Positions 41,267 through 53,850 of a stretch of 64,000 bases of DNA are shown one piece after another; position 1 is the first letter of the stretch; each line of letters starts with the position of its first letter. A program made the position numbers and the translations under genes. A model generated the notes under the pieces. It did no database searches. It saw only the letters and a list, made by a program, of their open reading frames with translations, and was not told the origin of the DNA. Location: positions 744,001-808,000 of the forward strand of contig NC_013169.1 of assembly GCF_000023925.1 (NCBI RefSeq), read 5' to 3'. The stretch is from Kytococcus sedentarius DSM 20547. Its GTDB lineage: Bacteria > Actinomycetota > Actinomycetes > Actinomycetales > Dermatophilaceae.

Positions 41267-41666
41267 ACCGCGAGAAGGTGTCCGTCCAGTTCTGGGTGCA
41301 CTCCGACCGCGCCTCGAGGGTGTTGGCGGCGTCCACGCACTCCTGCAGCGCCATGGAGTTGTCGAAGAACAGGTAGGGCAGCAGCGTCCCGGCCAGGACC
41401 ATGGAGGCCAGGACGAAACCCAGGGCCGTCCAGACCACGGCCACCGCAGGCGCCCGTCCCACCTGCGCCCGCAGCGTGCGGACGAAGTAGAACAGGCTCG
41501 GGAGCAGGGCCACCACCGCCACCAGGTTCTTCGGCATGGCGAACATCCCCAGCAGCACGCCGGCGATCAGCAGGATGCCTGCGCGGCGCGAGTCCTTCAG
41601 CGCCTGCATCGTCGTCTCGTCCGGGGCCTGGGCGGGGCGCTGGGGCGGGGGAGCTGACTGCGGCAC
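41250..41666 (-). CDS. Conserved-looking small membrane protein, unknown function
   Basis: This 138-aa protein has a Pro/Gln-rich cytoplasmic N-terminus, three TM helices (about 30-50, 52-68 and 75-100), and a short C-terminal tail with two Cys (ALQEC...ARSEC) that could form a disulfide outside the cell. No family is recognised. GTG 41666 is well supported by GGAG 6 nt upstream. The stop region overlaps the end of the DUF6350 gene on the other strand. Confidence 0.75.
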   Translation of the reverse strand: MPQSAPPPQRPAQAPDETTMQALKDSRRAGILLIAGVLLGMFAMPKNLVAVVALLPSLFYFVRTLRAQVGRAPAVAVVWTALGFVLASMVLAGTLLPYLFFDNSMALQECVDAANTLEARSECTQNWTDTFSRFTQGG

Positions 41667-41968
41667 GGGTCTCCTGCGGGTCGGGGGGCGGTGTCCGCCC
41701 CGGGGTGCGCCGAGTCTAGGCGGTGGACGCCCCCGGGGGCCCGGGTGGCGCCACCCCTGTCCCGTGCCGCTGCCACCGTCCTCCTTCCTCGTTCCTTTGC
41801 CTTCCCCGTTCCCCCTCCGCCCTCCCGGGCCCCGCCCCTTCCAGGCGCCGGAGTGGGATGTGCCACCCGTCGCCGGGTTGCGCCCCCGCATCAGGCGGCT
41901 AGGTTGGACGAGAAGCCCCCACCGGGGTAACGACCACTGGCCCTCCGGGGCCGGACAAGGAGAACGGC
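41667..41968. other. 302-bp intergenic region
   Basis: No gene is seen here. The region carries the divergent start signals of the minus-strand membrane protein and the PRC-barrel stress protein. A pyrimidine-rich tract with CCTTC/CCTCC repeats occupies about 41775-41840. TAGGTT (41900-41905) and GGTTGG-N17-GGGTAA (41902-41930) are candidate promoters; the latter resembles a stress sigma (SigB/F-type) site only loosely. AAGGAG precedes the next ATG. Confidence 0.4.
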
Positions 41969-42820
41969 ATGATCAGCAAGGACCAGCTCCGTACGCTGCG
42001 TGACGGTGACCTGTACAGCGTGGACGGCGACAAGGTCGGCTCGATCGAGGAGATCTACCTCGACGACCGCACCAACGAGCCGGAGTGGGCCACCGTGAAC
42101 ACGGGCCTGTTCGGCACCTCCCAGTCCTTCGTGCCGCTCTCCGGCGCGACCGTCACCGAGGACGGGCTGACCGTGCAGTACTCCAAGGACCAGATCAAGG
42201 ACGCTCCGCGCGTCGACGCCGGTGAGCACCTGGGTGTCGAGCAGGAGCAGGAGCTCTACCGCTACTACGGCGTGGACGGTCAGGGCGAGGGTGTCGCCAC
42301 CGACCGCACCGACGTGGCTGCCGGTACAGCTGCCGCGGGGACCGCTGGGGCCGCCGGGCACGTCGGCGACCGTGACGAGCGCGCCGTGGCCGACCGTGAC
42401 ATCGCCGACCGTGACCGCGGTGTCGCCGACCGTGACGCCGACGCCACGATGGTGCGCCACGAGGAGCACCTGAACGTGGGCACCGAGCGCCAGGAGACTG
42501 GCCGGGCCCGTCTGCGCAAGTACGTGGACGAGGAGGAGCAGACCGTCAGCGTGCCGGTGGAGACCGAGTCCGCCCACGTCGTGCGCCGCCCCGTCGACGG
42601 CGAGGTCGTCAGTGACGGCAAGGCCTTCCAGGAGCAGGAGGTCGAGATGGACCTGGAGAGCGAGCGCCCGGTCGTCTCGAAGGAGACCGTCGCGGTCGAA
42701 GAGGTGGGCCTCGAGAAGGAGACCCACACCGAGAACGTCCAGGTGTCCGACTCCGTGCGCAGCGAGCGCATCGAGGTCGAGGGCGACGAGGACCTGCGCG
42801 ACGGCGACCGCCGCGCCTGA
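41969..42820 (+). CDS. PRC-barrel / DUF2382 domain stress protein
   Basis: This 283-aa acidic cytoplasmic protein has an N-terminal PRC-barrel (LRTLRDGDLYSVDGDKVGSIEEIYLDD, residues about 8-85). A repetitive linker of DRD-type units (VGDRDERAVADRDIADRDRGVADRD, about 131-155) comes next. The C-terminus (about 165-275) is a DUF2382 domain (RHEEHLNVGTERQ, RLRKYVDEEEQTVSVPV, VVSKETVAVEEVGL). Such proteins are found in actinobacterial stress regulons; the mechanism is unknown. AAGGAG lies 7 nt before ATG 41969. Confidence 0.9.
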   Translation: MISKDQLRTLRDGDLYSVDGDKVGSIEEIYLDDRTNEPEWATVNTGLFGTSQSFVPLSGATVTEDGLTVQYSKDQIKDAPRVDAGEHLGVEQEQELYRYYGVDGQGEGVATDRTDVAAGTAAAGTAGAAGHVGDRDERAVADRDIADRDRGVADRDADATMVRHEEHLNVGTERQETGRARLRKYVDEEEQTVSVPVETESAHVVRRPVDGEVVSDGKAFQEQEVEMDLESERPVVSKETVAVEEVGLEKETHTENVQVSDSVRSERIEVEGDEDLRDGDRRA

Positions 42821-42935
42821 TCCGTGTCACCGCAGGAGCCCCCGCGCCGGTTGGTGCGGGGGCTCCTCGCTGTCCGAGAGGGGTGCTCGGACCCGGCCGG
42901 GGGCGCGGCGCCGGGTCCGGGCGGTCGGCGAACCG

Positions 42936-43649
42936 TCAGCCGGGCACCGGGGCCAGGGTGAGCACCCACGTCGCCCAGGCCGCGCACACCATCGACGGTC
43001 CGAAGGGGAGCTGGGTGGCCCGGGTGGCCCGGCCGGCGACCATCAGGACCACGGCGACGAGCGCGCCCACGGCGAACGCCCCCCAGGCTGCGAGCAGGAA
43101 GGGGCCCCACCCCAGCCAGCCGGTGAACAGGCCGATGGAGAGCGCCAGCTTCGCGTCGCCCAGCCCGATGCCCCCGGCGGTCAGGAAGGACAGGGTGCAG
43201 TAGCCCACCCCGAGCGTCATGGCCGCGAGCACCGCGCGCCGCAGGTCGTCCCAGGCTCCGTCGGCCGCGGCGACGCCCACCAGCACGAGCAGACAGGTGG
43301 CCGCCGCCGGCAGCGTGAGGCGGTCCGGCAGGCGGTGGACGTCCAGGTCGATGGCCGATGCGGTGGCACCCGCCACGACCGCCATCACCCCCAGGCATCC
43401 CAGCAGCACCACCGGGAGCCCCGGGCGGTGCCCCTCGGCGGCGGCCTGCAGCAGCGGGGCCCCGAGCGCGGCCGGGACCGCCACGCCCACGGCGGCCACC
43501 CAGGGCAGCCACCCGAAACGGGGGACCGGTGAGGGGGGGTCCTCCGGGCGCCGGTGGGCGCCCCCGGCCAGTCGCCCCCGGACGTGCCCGGTCGCCAGCA
43601 GCCCCAGGGTCCCCGTCAGGCAGGCGAGGAACAGGGCGGTCATCGGCAT
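42936..43649 (-). CDS. Prepilin peptidase (A24 family)
   Basis: This 237-aa membrane protein has about seven TM helices and the two catalytic Asp regions of type IV prepilin peptidases: [14 protein letters not shown] and the GxGD motif in [18 protein letters not shown]. It lacks the Cys-rich N-terminal methyltransferase domain of full-length PilD, so it probably only cleaves. No pilin or secretion genes are nearby. A -10-like TACGGT (43656-43661, minus strand) lies 6 nt before ATG 43649; another ATG is two codons downstream. Confidence 0.83.
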   Translation of the reverse strand: MPMTALFLACLTGTLGLLATGHVRGRLAGGAHRRPEDPPSPVPRFGWLPWVAAVGVAVPAALGAPLLQAAAEGHRPGLPVVLLGCLGVMAVVAGATASAIDLDVHRLPDRLTLPAAATCLLVLVGVAAADGAWDDLRRAVLAAMTLGVGYCTLSFLTAGGIGLGDAKLALSIGLFTGWLGWGPFLLAAWGAFAVGALVAVVLMVAGRATRATQLPFGPSMVCAAWATWVLTLAPVPG

Positions 43650-43721
43650 GTCCGCACCGTAGCGATCCGAGCGGGGTGGCTGCCGGGTGGCGTCCACAGC
43701 CGCGGCGTTACCCTGTGGCCC

Positions 43722-44351
43722 GTGACACAGGTCCAGCTCGGCCCCACCTCCCACCGCCTGCGCGTGGTCGTCCTGCTCTCCGGAGCCGGTTCCACAGCCC
43801 GGGCGGTCCTCGATGCGGCCGACGGCACAGCGCCCTTCGAGGTGGTCGCGGTGGTGGCCGACCGGCCCGCCGAGGGGCTGGACCACGCGGCCACCCGCGG
43901 CCTGCCCACGGCCCTGGTGGCCCCGGCCGACCACGCCGACCGGGCCGCGTGGGACGCAGCGCTGGCCCAGGTCGTCGCCGTCCACCGCCCCGACCTGGTG
44001 CTCTCGGCGGGGTTCATGCGCCTCCTCGGCCCGGCCTTCCTCGAGCGCTGGGGCGGGCTGACCCTCAACTGCCACCCGGCCCTGCTGCCCTCCTTCCCCG
44101 GTGCGCACGGGGTGCGGGACGCGCTGGAGCACGGCGTGGCCGTCACCGGGTGCACCCTCCACCTCGTCGATGCGGGGACCGACACCGGCCCGATCCTGGA
44201 CCAGCGCGCCGTGCGCGTGGAGCCCGGGGACGACGAGGCCACCCTCCACGAACGCATCAAGGTCGCCGAGCGCGAGCTCCTGGTGACCACGCTGACCCGC
44301 ATCGCCACCGGCGGTGTGACCCTCCACGACCGAAAGGCCACCTGGGCATGA
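43722..44351 (+). CDS. purN: Phosphoribosylglycinamide formyltransferase
   Basis: The 209-aa enzyme transfers a formyl group from 10-formyl-THF to GAR in purine synthesis. The start [19 protein letters not shown] is the family phosphate loop. The catalytic Asn-His-Asp set is in [15 protein letters not shown] and [19 protein letters not shown] (43709-43714) lies 7 nt before GTG 43722, pointing to a leaderless mRNA. The stop overlaps purH by 4 nt. Confidence 0.96.
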   Translation: MTQVQLGPTSHRLRVVVLLSGAGSTARAVLDAADGTAPFEVVAVVADRPAEGLDHAATRGLPTALVAPADHADRAAWDAALAQVVAVHRPDLVLSAGFMRLLGPAFLERWGGLTLNCHPALLPSFPGAHGVRDALEHGVAVTGCTLHLVDAGTDTGPILDQRAVRVEPGDDEATLHERIKVAERELLVTTLTRIATGGVTLHDRKATWA

Positions 44352-45979
44352 CCCCCACCGACACCGTCCGGCCCATCCGCCGCGCCCTGATCAGCGTCTA
44401 CGACAAGACGGGCCTGGACGAGCTCGCCCGGGGCCTAGCCGACGAGGGGGTCGAGATCGTCTCCTCCGGCGGGTCCGCAGCCCACCTGCGCGAGATCGGG
44501 GTCCCGGTCACCGCGGTCGAGGAGGTCACCGGCTTCCCCGAGTGCCTCGACGGGCGGGTCAAGACGCTGCACCCGGCCATCCACGCCGGCATCCTGGCCG
44601 ACCGCACGCGCGCGGACCACAGCGCGCAGCTGGAGGACCTCGGGGTGGCCGGGTTCGACCTGGTGGTGGTGAACCTCTACCCCTTCGCCGAGACCGTGGC
44701 CTCGGGCGCCGACCGTGCGGCCATCATCGAGAAGATCGACATCGGCGGGCCGTCGATGGTGCGTGGCGCCGCCAAGAACCACGCGAGCGTGGCGGTGGTG
44801 GTGGACCCCACGTCCTACCCACAGGTGCTCGATGCGGTGCGCGCCGGCGGGTTGGACCTGGCGACCCGCGTGCAGCTCGCCACCCGCGCCTTCGCCCACA
44901 CCGCGGCCTACGACGTGGCCGTCTCGACGTGGATGGCCGAGCAGGGCACCGTCGGCGCCGCACCGGATGCGTCGGTCGAGTCGGACGCGACGGGTGGCGA
45001 CCGTCCGGCCCCCGCCTTCGCCGCCGACCGTTCGGCGGCCTGGGAGCTCGCCGAGACCCTGCGCTACGGGGAGAACCCGCACCAGGCGGCCGCGCTCTAC
45101 CGCGAGCCGCAGGCGGGGGAGCGGGTGGCGCCGGGCGTGGCCTCGGCGGTGCAGCTGCACGGCAAGGCGATGAGCTACAACAACTACGTCGACGCCGATG
45201 CCGCGTGGCGGGCCGCCCACGACCACGGCGACCAGCCGACCGTGGCGGTCGTCAAGCACGCCAACCCGTGTGGGATCGCGGTGGGGCCGGACATCGCCAC
45301 GGCCCACGAGCGCGCCCACGCGTGCGATCCGGTGAGCGCCTTCGGGGGCATCATCGCGGCCAACCGGGAGGTCACCGAGGAGATGGCCTCCACCGTGGCC
45401 GGCATCTTCACCGAGGTGGTGATCGCCCCCTCGTTCGCCCCGGCGGCCGTGGAGCTGCTCACCGCCAAGAAGAACATCCGCCTGCTCACCGCCGTCGCCC
45501 CGCAGCGCCAAGGGTTGGAGCTCCGCCCCATCAGCGGGGGCCTGCTGGTCCAGCAGCGCGACGTGCTGGACGCCCCGGGTGACGTGGCGCGGGCGTGGGA
45601 GCACGTGTCCGGCGAGCCGGCCGACGAGGCGACCCTGGCCGATCTGCAGTTCGCCTGGCGGGCCGTGCGCGCCACCAAGTCCAACGCGATCCTGCTGGCG
45701 AAGGACGGCGCGAGCGTCGGCATCGGCATGGGCCAGGTGAACCGGGTGGACTCCTGCCACCTGGCGGTCTCCCGGGCGGGACGGGAGCGAGCTCGCGGCG
45801 CGGTCGCCGCATCGGACGCCTTCTTCCCCTTCGCCGACGGCCTCCAGGTGCTCCTGGACGCCGGGGTCCGGGCGGTGGTGCAGCCCGGTGGGTCGATGCG
45901 GGACGAGGAGGTCGTCACCGCCGCGCGGGAGGCCGGGGTGACCATGTACCTGACCGGCACCCGGCACTTCGCGCACTGA
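44348..45979 (+). CDS. purH: Bifunctional AICAR transformylase/IMP cyclohydrolase
   Basis: This 543-aa enzyme performs the last two steps of IMP synthesis. The N-terminal cyclohydrolase/MGS-like domain has [31 protein letters not shown] and [15 protein letters not shown]. The transformylase domain has [24 protein letters not shown] and the C-terminal [11 protein letters not shown]. The ATG overlaps the purN stop, so the two are cotranslated. Its IMP product feeds guaB in this window. Confidence 0.97.
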   Translation: MTPTDTVRPIRRALISVYDKTGLDELARGLADEGVEIVSSGGSAAHLREIGVPVTAVEEVTGFPECLDGRVKTLHPAIHAGILADRTRADHSAQLEDLGVAGFDLVVVNLYPFAETVASGADRAAIIEKIDIGGPSMVRGAAKNHASVAVVVDPTSYPQVLDAVRAGGLDLATRVQLATRAFAHTAAYDVAVSTWMAEQGTVGAAPDASVESDATGGDRPAPAFAADRSAAWELAETLRYGENPHQAAALYREPQAGERVAPGVASAVQLHGKAMSYNNYVDADAAWRAAHDHGDQPTVAVVKHANPCGIAVGPDIATAHERAHACDPVSAFGGIIAANREVTEEMASTVAGIFTEVVIAPSFAPAAVELLTAKKNIRLLTAVAPQRQGLELRPISGGLLVQQRDVLDAPGDVARAWEHVSGEPADEATLADLQFAWRAVRATKSNAILLAKDGASVGIGMGQVNRVDSCHLAVSRAGRERARGAVAASDAFFPFADGLQVLLDAGVRAVVQPGGSMRDEEVVTAAREAGVTMYLTGTRHFAH

Positions 45980-46073
45980 GGGCGACGCGGGGCCTCCCCG
46001 TCCACCGGGAGCCTCCGCGACGCCGCGGCCGGGGGTCCTGCGCGCCTGTGCCGCCCCGTGGGACGATGCAGGC

Positions 46074-46922
46074 ATGACGGCGCGGATCCTGGACGGTCGA
46101 GAGCAACTGCGAGCCATCAAGGAGGAGCTCACCGGACGGGTGGCCGCCCTCCTGGAGGCGGGACACACCCCGGGGCTGGCGACGGTCCTGGTGGGGGAGG
46201 ACCCCGGCAGCCAGTGGTACGTGGGGGCCAAACACCGCGACTGCGAGCAGATCGGCCTGCCGAGCTACCGCCACGACCTGCCGGCAGACGCCACCCAGCA
46301 GCAGGTCGAGGAGCTCATCGACGCGCTCAACGAGGACTCCCGCGTGACCAGCTTCCTCGTGCAGCAGCCCACGGGGCTGGACGAGTTCGCCCTGCTTTCG
46401 CGGGTGGCGCCCCACAAGGACGTCGACGGGCTGCACCCGCACAACCTCGGGTCGCTGGTGCACGGGGTCGACGCCCCCCGGGCCTGCACGCCCGCCGGCA
46501 TCATCGAGCTGTTGCGGCGCCACGACGTGCCGCTGGCCGGCGCCGAGGTCGTCGTGGTCGGGCGCGGACTGACCGTCGGGCGGCCGCTGGCCCTGATGCT
46601 CGCCCTGCGGGAGGTGAACGCCACCACCACCGTGGTGCACACCGGCACCCGCGACCTGCCGTCCCACCTGCGCCGCGCGGACGTCATCGTCGCCGCCTCC
46701 GGCGTGCCGGGCATGGTGACGGCCGACATGGTGAAGCCCGGTGCTGCCGTGCTGGACGTGGGGGTCTCCCGCGTGGACGGGCAGATCGTGGGGGACGTGG
46801 CTCCGGAGGTTTCCGAGGTGGCCGGCTGGACCAGCCCCAACCCCGGTGGTGTGGGCCCGATGACGCGCGCCATGCTGCTGTCGAACGTGGTGGAGGCTGC
46901 CGAGCGTGATGCGGCCGCCTGA
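46074..46922 (+). CDS. folD: Methylenetetrahydrofolate dehydrogenase/cyclohydrolase FolD
   Basis: The 282-aa FolD makes 10-formyl-THF, the cofactor used by PurN and PurH next door. Catalytic Lys sits in [13 protein letters not shown], substrate residues in [11 protein letters not shown] and [12 protein letters not shown], and the NADP-binding loop is [15 protein letters not shown]. The C-terminal signature is [14 protein letters not shown]. In the loop GRGLTVG a Gly replaces the more usual Ser. GACGAT (46062-46067) lies 6 nt before ATG 46074. Confidence 0.96.
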   Translation: MTARILDGREQLRAIKEELTGRVAALLEAGHTPGLATVLVGEDPGSQWYVGAKHRDCEQIGLPSYRHDLPADATQQQVEELIDALNEDSRVTSFLVQQPTGLDEFALLSRVAPHKDVDGLHPHNLGSLVHGVDAPRACTPAGIIELLRRHDVPLAGAEVVVVGRGLTVGRPLALMLALREVNATTTVVHTGTRDLPSHLRRADVIVAASGVPGMVTADMVKPGAAVLDVGVSRVDGQIVGDVAPEVSEVAGWTSPNPGGVGPMTRAMLLSNVVEAAERDAAA

Positions 46923-47253
46923 GCCCCGCGAGGGTGAGACCGGCTGGTGGGCGGCGCCGCTGCGCGACAAGCGCGGGCCGGCGATCCACCCCGGCGAGGG
47001 TCTGGGCGACCTGGCCCTGTGGTGGTTCCCGGCCGTCTGCTTCACGGTGGGCTTCGTGATGGTTCTCCTGCACGAGGTGCGCTTCGGGATCCTGGTCATG
47101 GCGGTGGGATCCGCAGGCGGGGCCGTGGCCCGCGCGATCGTCCCGCGGCGTGCGGCCGGTGGGCTGGCCCTGCGCAGCCGCGGGGTGGACGTGGCCATGT
47201 GGACCCTGATGGCCGTGCTCCTGTGGGTGATGTCGCGGGCCATCGAGCTCTGA
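46906..47253 (+). CDS. DUF3017 membrane protein
   Basis: This 115-aa protein has an N-terminal soluble stretch and three TM segments (about 38-58, 60-80 and 94-112) and matches DUF3017, an actinobacterial family of unknown function found after folD. GTG 46906 has GGAGG 9 nt upstream; ATG 46909 is the next codon and equally possible. It overlaps the end of folD by 17 bp. Confidence 0.8.
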   Translation: MMRPPEPREGETGWWAAPLRDKRGPAIHPGEGLGDLALWWFPAVCFTVGFVMVLLHEVRFGILVMAVGSAGGAVARAIVPRRAAGGLALRSRGVDVAMWTLMAVLLWVMSRAIEL

Positions 47254-47286
47254 GGCGGTGCGCCCGCGCGCCGGTCAGGACGTGGC

Positions 47287-47338
47287 GCACACACGATGGC
47301 GGGCCACCCCCGAGGAGGCGGCCCGCCATCGTGTGTGC
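47287..47338. terminator. Bidirectional terminator between DUF3017 and mdh
   Basis: A perfect 19-bp stem pairs 47287-47305 (GCACACACGATGGCGGGCC) with 47320-47338 around a 14-nt loop. It lies between convergent genes, 33 bp after DUF3017 and 9 bp after the mdh stop, and can serve both. Confidence 0.8.
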
Positions 47339-47347
47339 TGTGTGGTC

Positions 47348-51311
<3,964 letters not shown>

Positions 51312-51331
51312 GGTGCCCCCCGCGGGGCGAG

Positions 51332-51359
51332 TTGTCCAACCCGGCGCGCCGGATAGTGT
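51332..51359 (+). promoter_or_regulatory. manC promoter
   Basis: TTGTCC (51332-51337) and TAGTGT (51354-51359) are spaced by 16 bp, and the manC ATG follows 8 nt later. The start codon would be at or near the transcript 5' end. The -35 box lies just upstream of the divergent glycosyltransferase start. Confidence 0.6.
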
Positions 51360-51367
51360 TTCGCCCC

Positions 51368-52516
51368 ATGACCACCGGCACCGACAGCGCGCCCGTCGAC
51401 GGCTTCTGGGGGATCGTGCCTGCAGGCGGCTCCGGGACCCGCCTGTGGCCCGTCTCCCGCTCCTCGGCCCCCAAGTTCCTCCAGGACATGACCGGCGAGG
51501 GCCGTTCCATGCTCCAGGCCACCCTCGACCGGCTGCGGCCCCTCTCGGGCGACCGCCTCACCATCGTCACCGGCTCCGCGCACGCCGACCGCGTGCGCGA
51601 GCAGGTGGCCGGTGAGGCCCTCGGCGGCGGGGTCGCCGGGCTCGGGGCCGACGGCCTGGTCGTGGAGCCCGAGCCGCGGGAATCCATGCCGGCCATCGGC
51701 CTGGCCGCGGCGATCATCGCGCGGCACGACCCCGAGGCCGTGATCGGCTCCTTCGCCGCCGACCACCTCGTGGGCGACGAGGAGACCTTCCGCGCCTGCG
51801 TCCGCGAGGCCGTCGCCGTGGCGCGCACCGGCAAGCTGGTGACGATGGGCATCGAACCGACCCGCCCGGCCACCGGCTTCGGGTACATCCGCCTCGGCGA
51901 GGCACTTCAGGTGCCCGGCGCGCCCTCGGCCCACGCAGTGCGTGCCTTCCACGAGAAGCCGCATGCCGCTCGCGCCGAGCGCTTCCTGGCCGAGGGCGGG
52001 TACCGCTGGAACGCCGGCATGTTCGTGGTGAAGGCCACGGTGCTGCTGGACCTGCTGGCCCGGGAGCACCCGGACATGGTGGAGTCGTTGACCACCATCG
52101 CCGCCGACGACGACCTGCGCCGGCTGGACGACCTCTGGGCGCCGCTGACGAAGATCGCCATCGACCACGCCGTGGCCGAGCCCGCGGCCGCCACCGGCGA
52201 CGTGGCCTGCGTACCCGGCGACTTCCCGTGGGACGACGTGGGCGACTTCGGGTCCCTCGGAGCGGTCCTCGGTCGGCTGGGCGCCGGCCGGGAGGTCGAC
52301 GGGCTGGTGACCACCGGGGCCGGTGAGGTGATCGGTGAGGACGCCACCGGTTTCGTGATGACCTCCAAGGGCCGCACGGTGGTCACCATGGGGCTGGACG
52401 ACGTCGTGGTCGTCGACACCCCCGATGCGGTGCTCGTCACCACCCGCGAGCGGGCCCAGGACGTCAAGGGCATCGTGGCCCGGCTCAACGAGATCGGACG
52501 CGAGGACCTGACGTGA
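51368..52516 (+). CDS. manC: Mannose-1-phosphate guanylyltransferase
   Basis: The 382-aa nucleotidyltransferase makes GDP-mannose from mannose-1-phosphate and GTP. The signature IVPAGGSGTRLWPVSR followed by PKFL (the catalytic Lys region) is clear, as are SFAADHLVGD, FHEKP and RWNAGMFV. No C-terminal isomerase domain is present, so it is monofunctional. It supplies donor for the adjacent MgtA-like enzyme and, through polyprenyl-phosphate-mannose, for MptB. The pyrD GTG overlaps its stop by 4 nt. Confidence 0.94.
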   Translation: MTTGTDSAPVDGFWGIVPAGGSGTRLWPVSRSSAPKFLQDMTGEGRSMLQATLDRLRPLSGDRLTIVTGSAHADRVREQVAGEALGGGVAGLGADGLVVEPEPRESMPAIGLAAAIIARHDPEAVIGSFAADHLVGDEETFRACVREAVAVARTGKLVTMGIEPTRPATGFGYIRLGEALQVPGAPSAHAVRAFHEKPHAARAERFLAEGGYRWNAGMFVVKATVLLDLLAREHPDMVESLTTIAADDDLRRLDDLWAPLTKIAIDHAVAEPAAATGDVACVPGDFPWDDVGDFGSLGAVLGRLGAGREVDGLVTTGAGEVIGEDATGFVMTSKGRTVVTMGLDDVVVVDTPDAVLVTTRERAQDVKGIVARLNEIGREDLT

Positions 52517-53670
52517 CCCAGCGGGGCGACCTGCCGGCACGGACCGGCCCGGCACGCACCGGCCCGTCGGGTGCCGGCGCGGTGCGGGAGCGGGTGCTGG
52601 GCGGGGGCTACGAGCACCTCGCCCGCCCGGTGCTCTTCCGTCTCGGGGGCGGCGATGCGGAGACCGCCCACCACACGACCCTGCAGGGGGCGGCAGCGGC
52701 CGCCCGGGTGCCGGGCCTGCTGCACCTGGTCGCCGCTGCGACCGGGGGACTGGCACCCGGTCAGCCGGCCGGCGGCCGCGTGGTGTGCGCTGGGGTCGCC
52801 TTCGGGCACCGGGTGGGGCTGGCCGCCGGCGTGGACAAGGACGGCACGGCCCTGCTGACCTGGCAGGCACTCGGGCTGGGCCACGTGGAGCTCGGCACCG
52901 TCACCCCGCGTCCGCAGCACGGCAACCCGCGGCCGCGGGTACACCGGCTGCGTGCCAGCCGAGCGGTCCTGAACGCGATGGGCTTCCCGAACGCCGGCGT
53001 CGAGGCAGCGGTCCACCGGCTGCGGGTGGCCCGGGACGAGGGGCTGACCATCCCGGTCGGGCTCTCGATCGGCAAGAACAAGGACACGCCCCTGGCACGT
53101 GCGCTCGAGGACTACGCCGCGTGCGTGCGGGTGGCCGCCGGCCTGCCGGACTACCTGGCGGTGAACATCTCCTCGCCCAACACCCCGGGCCTGCGCGGGC
53201 TCGCCGACCCCGAGCCGCTGCGCGCCCTGCTCGCCGGCGTGGTGGCCGCCGAGCGGGAGCGGGCAGACGCAGCAGGGACCCCGCCGGTGCCCGTCCTGTG
53301 CAAGGTGGCGCCGGACATGGACGACGCGGCCCTGCACGCGGCGGTCGGCATCGCCCAGGAGGAGGGCGTGGCCGGCATCATCGCCACGAACACGACCCTG
53401 CGACGCGACGGCCTCACCGCCGAGGACCGCGCGTGGGTGGGCCCCGAGCGCCCCGGTGGGGTCTCGGGGGCGCCGCTCACGGACCGAGCCCGCGAGGTGG
53501 TGCGGCTGGTGCGCGCCGGCTGCGACCTGCCGGTCGTCGGGGTGGGCGGGGTCATGACGCCGCAGGACGGCGTGGAGCTGGTGCGCGCCGGCGCGGACCT
53601 GGTGCAGGTGTACACCGGCTTCATCTACGCCGGGCCGGCCCTCGTCGCGGGCATCGCCGCACGCACCTGA
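52513..53670 (+). CDS. pyrD: Dihydroorotate dehydrogenase (quinone, class 2)
   Basis: The 385-aa FMN enzyme oxidises dihydroorotate to orotate in pyrimidine synthesis. An N-terminal helical extension (ARPVLFRLGGGDAETAHHTTLQ) places it in the membrane-associated class 2 group. The catalytic Ser is in NISSPNTPGLRGL; FMN-binding stretches include VAAGVDKDG, IIATNTTL and GVGGVMTPQDG. The GTG at 52513 overlaps the manC stop, so pyrD is likely translationally coupled to manC. Confidence 0.95.
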   Translation: MTQRGDLPARTGPARTGPSGAGAVRERVLGGGYEHLARPVLFRLGGGDAETAHHTTLQGAAAAARVPGLLHLVAAATGGLAPGQPAGGRVVCAGVAFGHRVGLAAGVDKDGTALLTWQALGLGHVELGTVTPRPQHGNPRPRVHRLRASRAVLNAMGFPNAGVEAAVHRLRVARDEGLTIPVGLSIGKNKDTPLARALEDYAACVRVAAGLPDYLAVNISSPNTPGLRGLADPEPLRALLAGVVAAERERADAAGTPPVPVLCKVAPDMDDAALHAAVGIAQEEGVAGIIATNTTLRRDGLTAEDRAWVGPERPGGVSGAPLTDRAREVVRLVRAGCDLPVVGVGGVMTPQDGVELVRAGADLVQVYTGFIYAGPALVAGIAART

Positions 53671-53850
53671 GGGCCGGGGGAGCGGCTGGGCCGCCCGGGG
53701 AGGAGGTCTTGCCGACGGCGGCCCCTTCGGGCGGAGGATCTCCGGTGAGGCCCTGCGTGCCGGGCCGCCTTCCGGCACCTGGCCCGGGGGCCGGAAAAGC
53801 CCGTGGACGGAGCCCTCGGGGGGCGGTGCGCGCGCCCTAGGATTCGCCCC

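Noticed and set aside
41775-41840. Pyrimidine-rich tract with CCTTC/CCTCC units as a possible repeat array
   Set aside because: The units are irregular and have no spacers, so it is neither CRISPR nor a clear tandem repeat.
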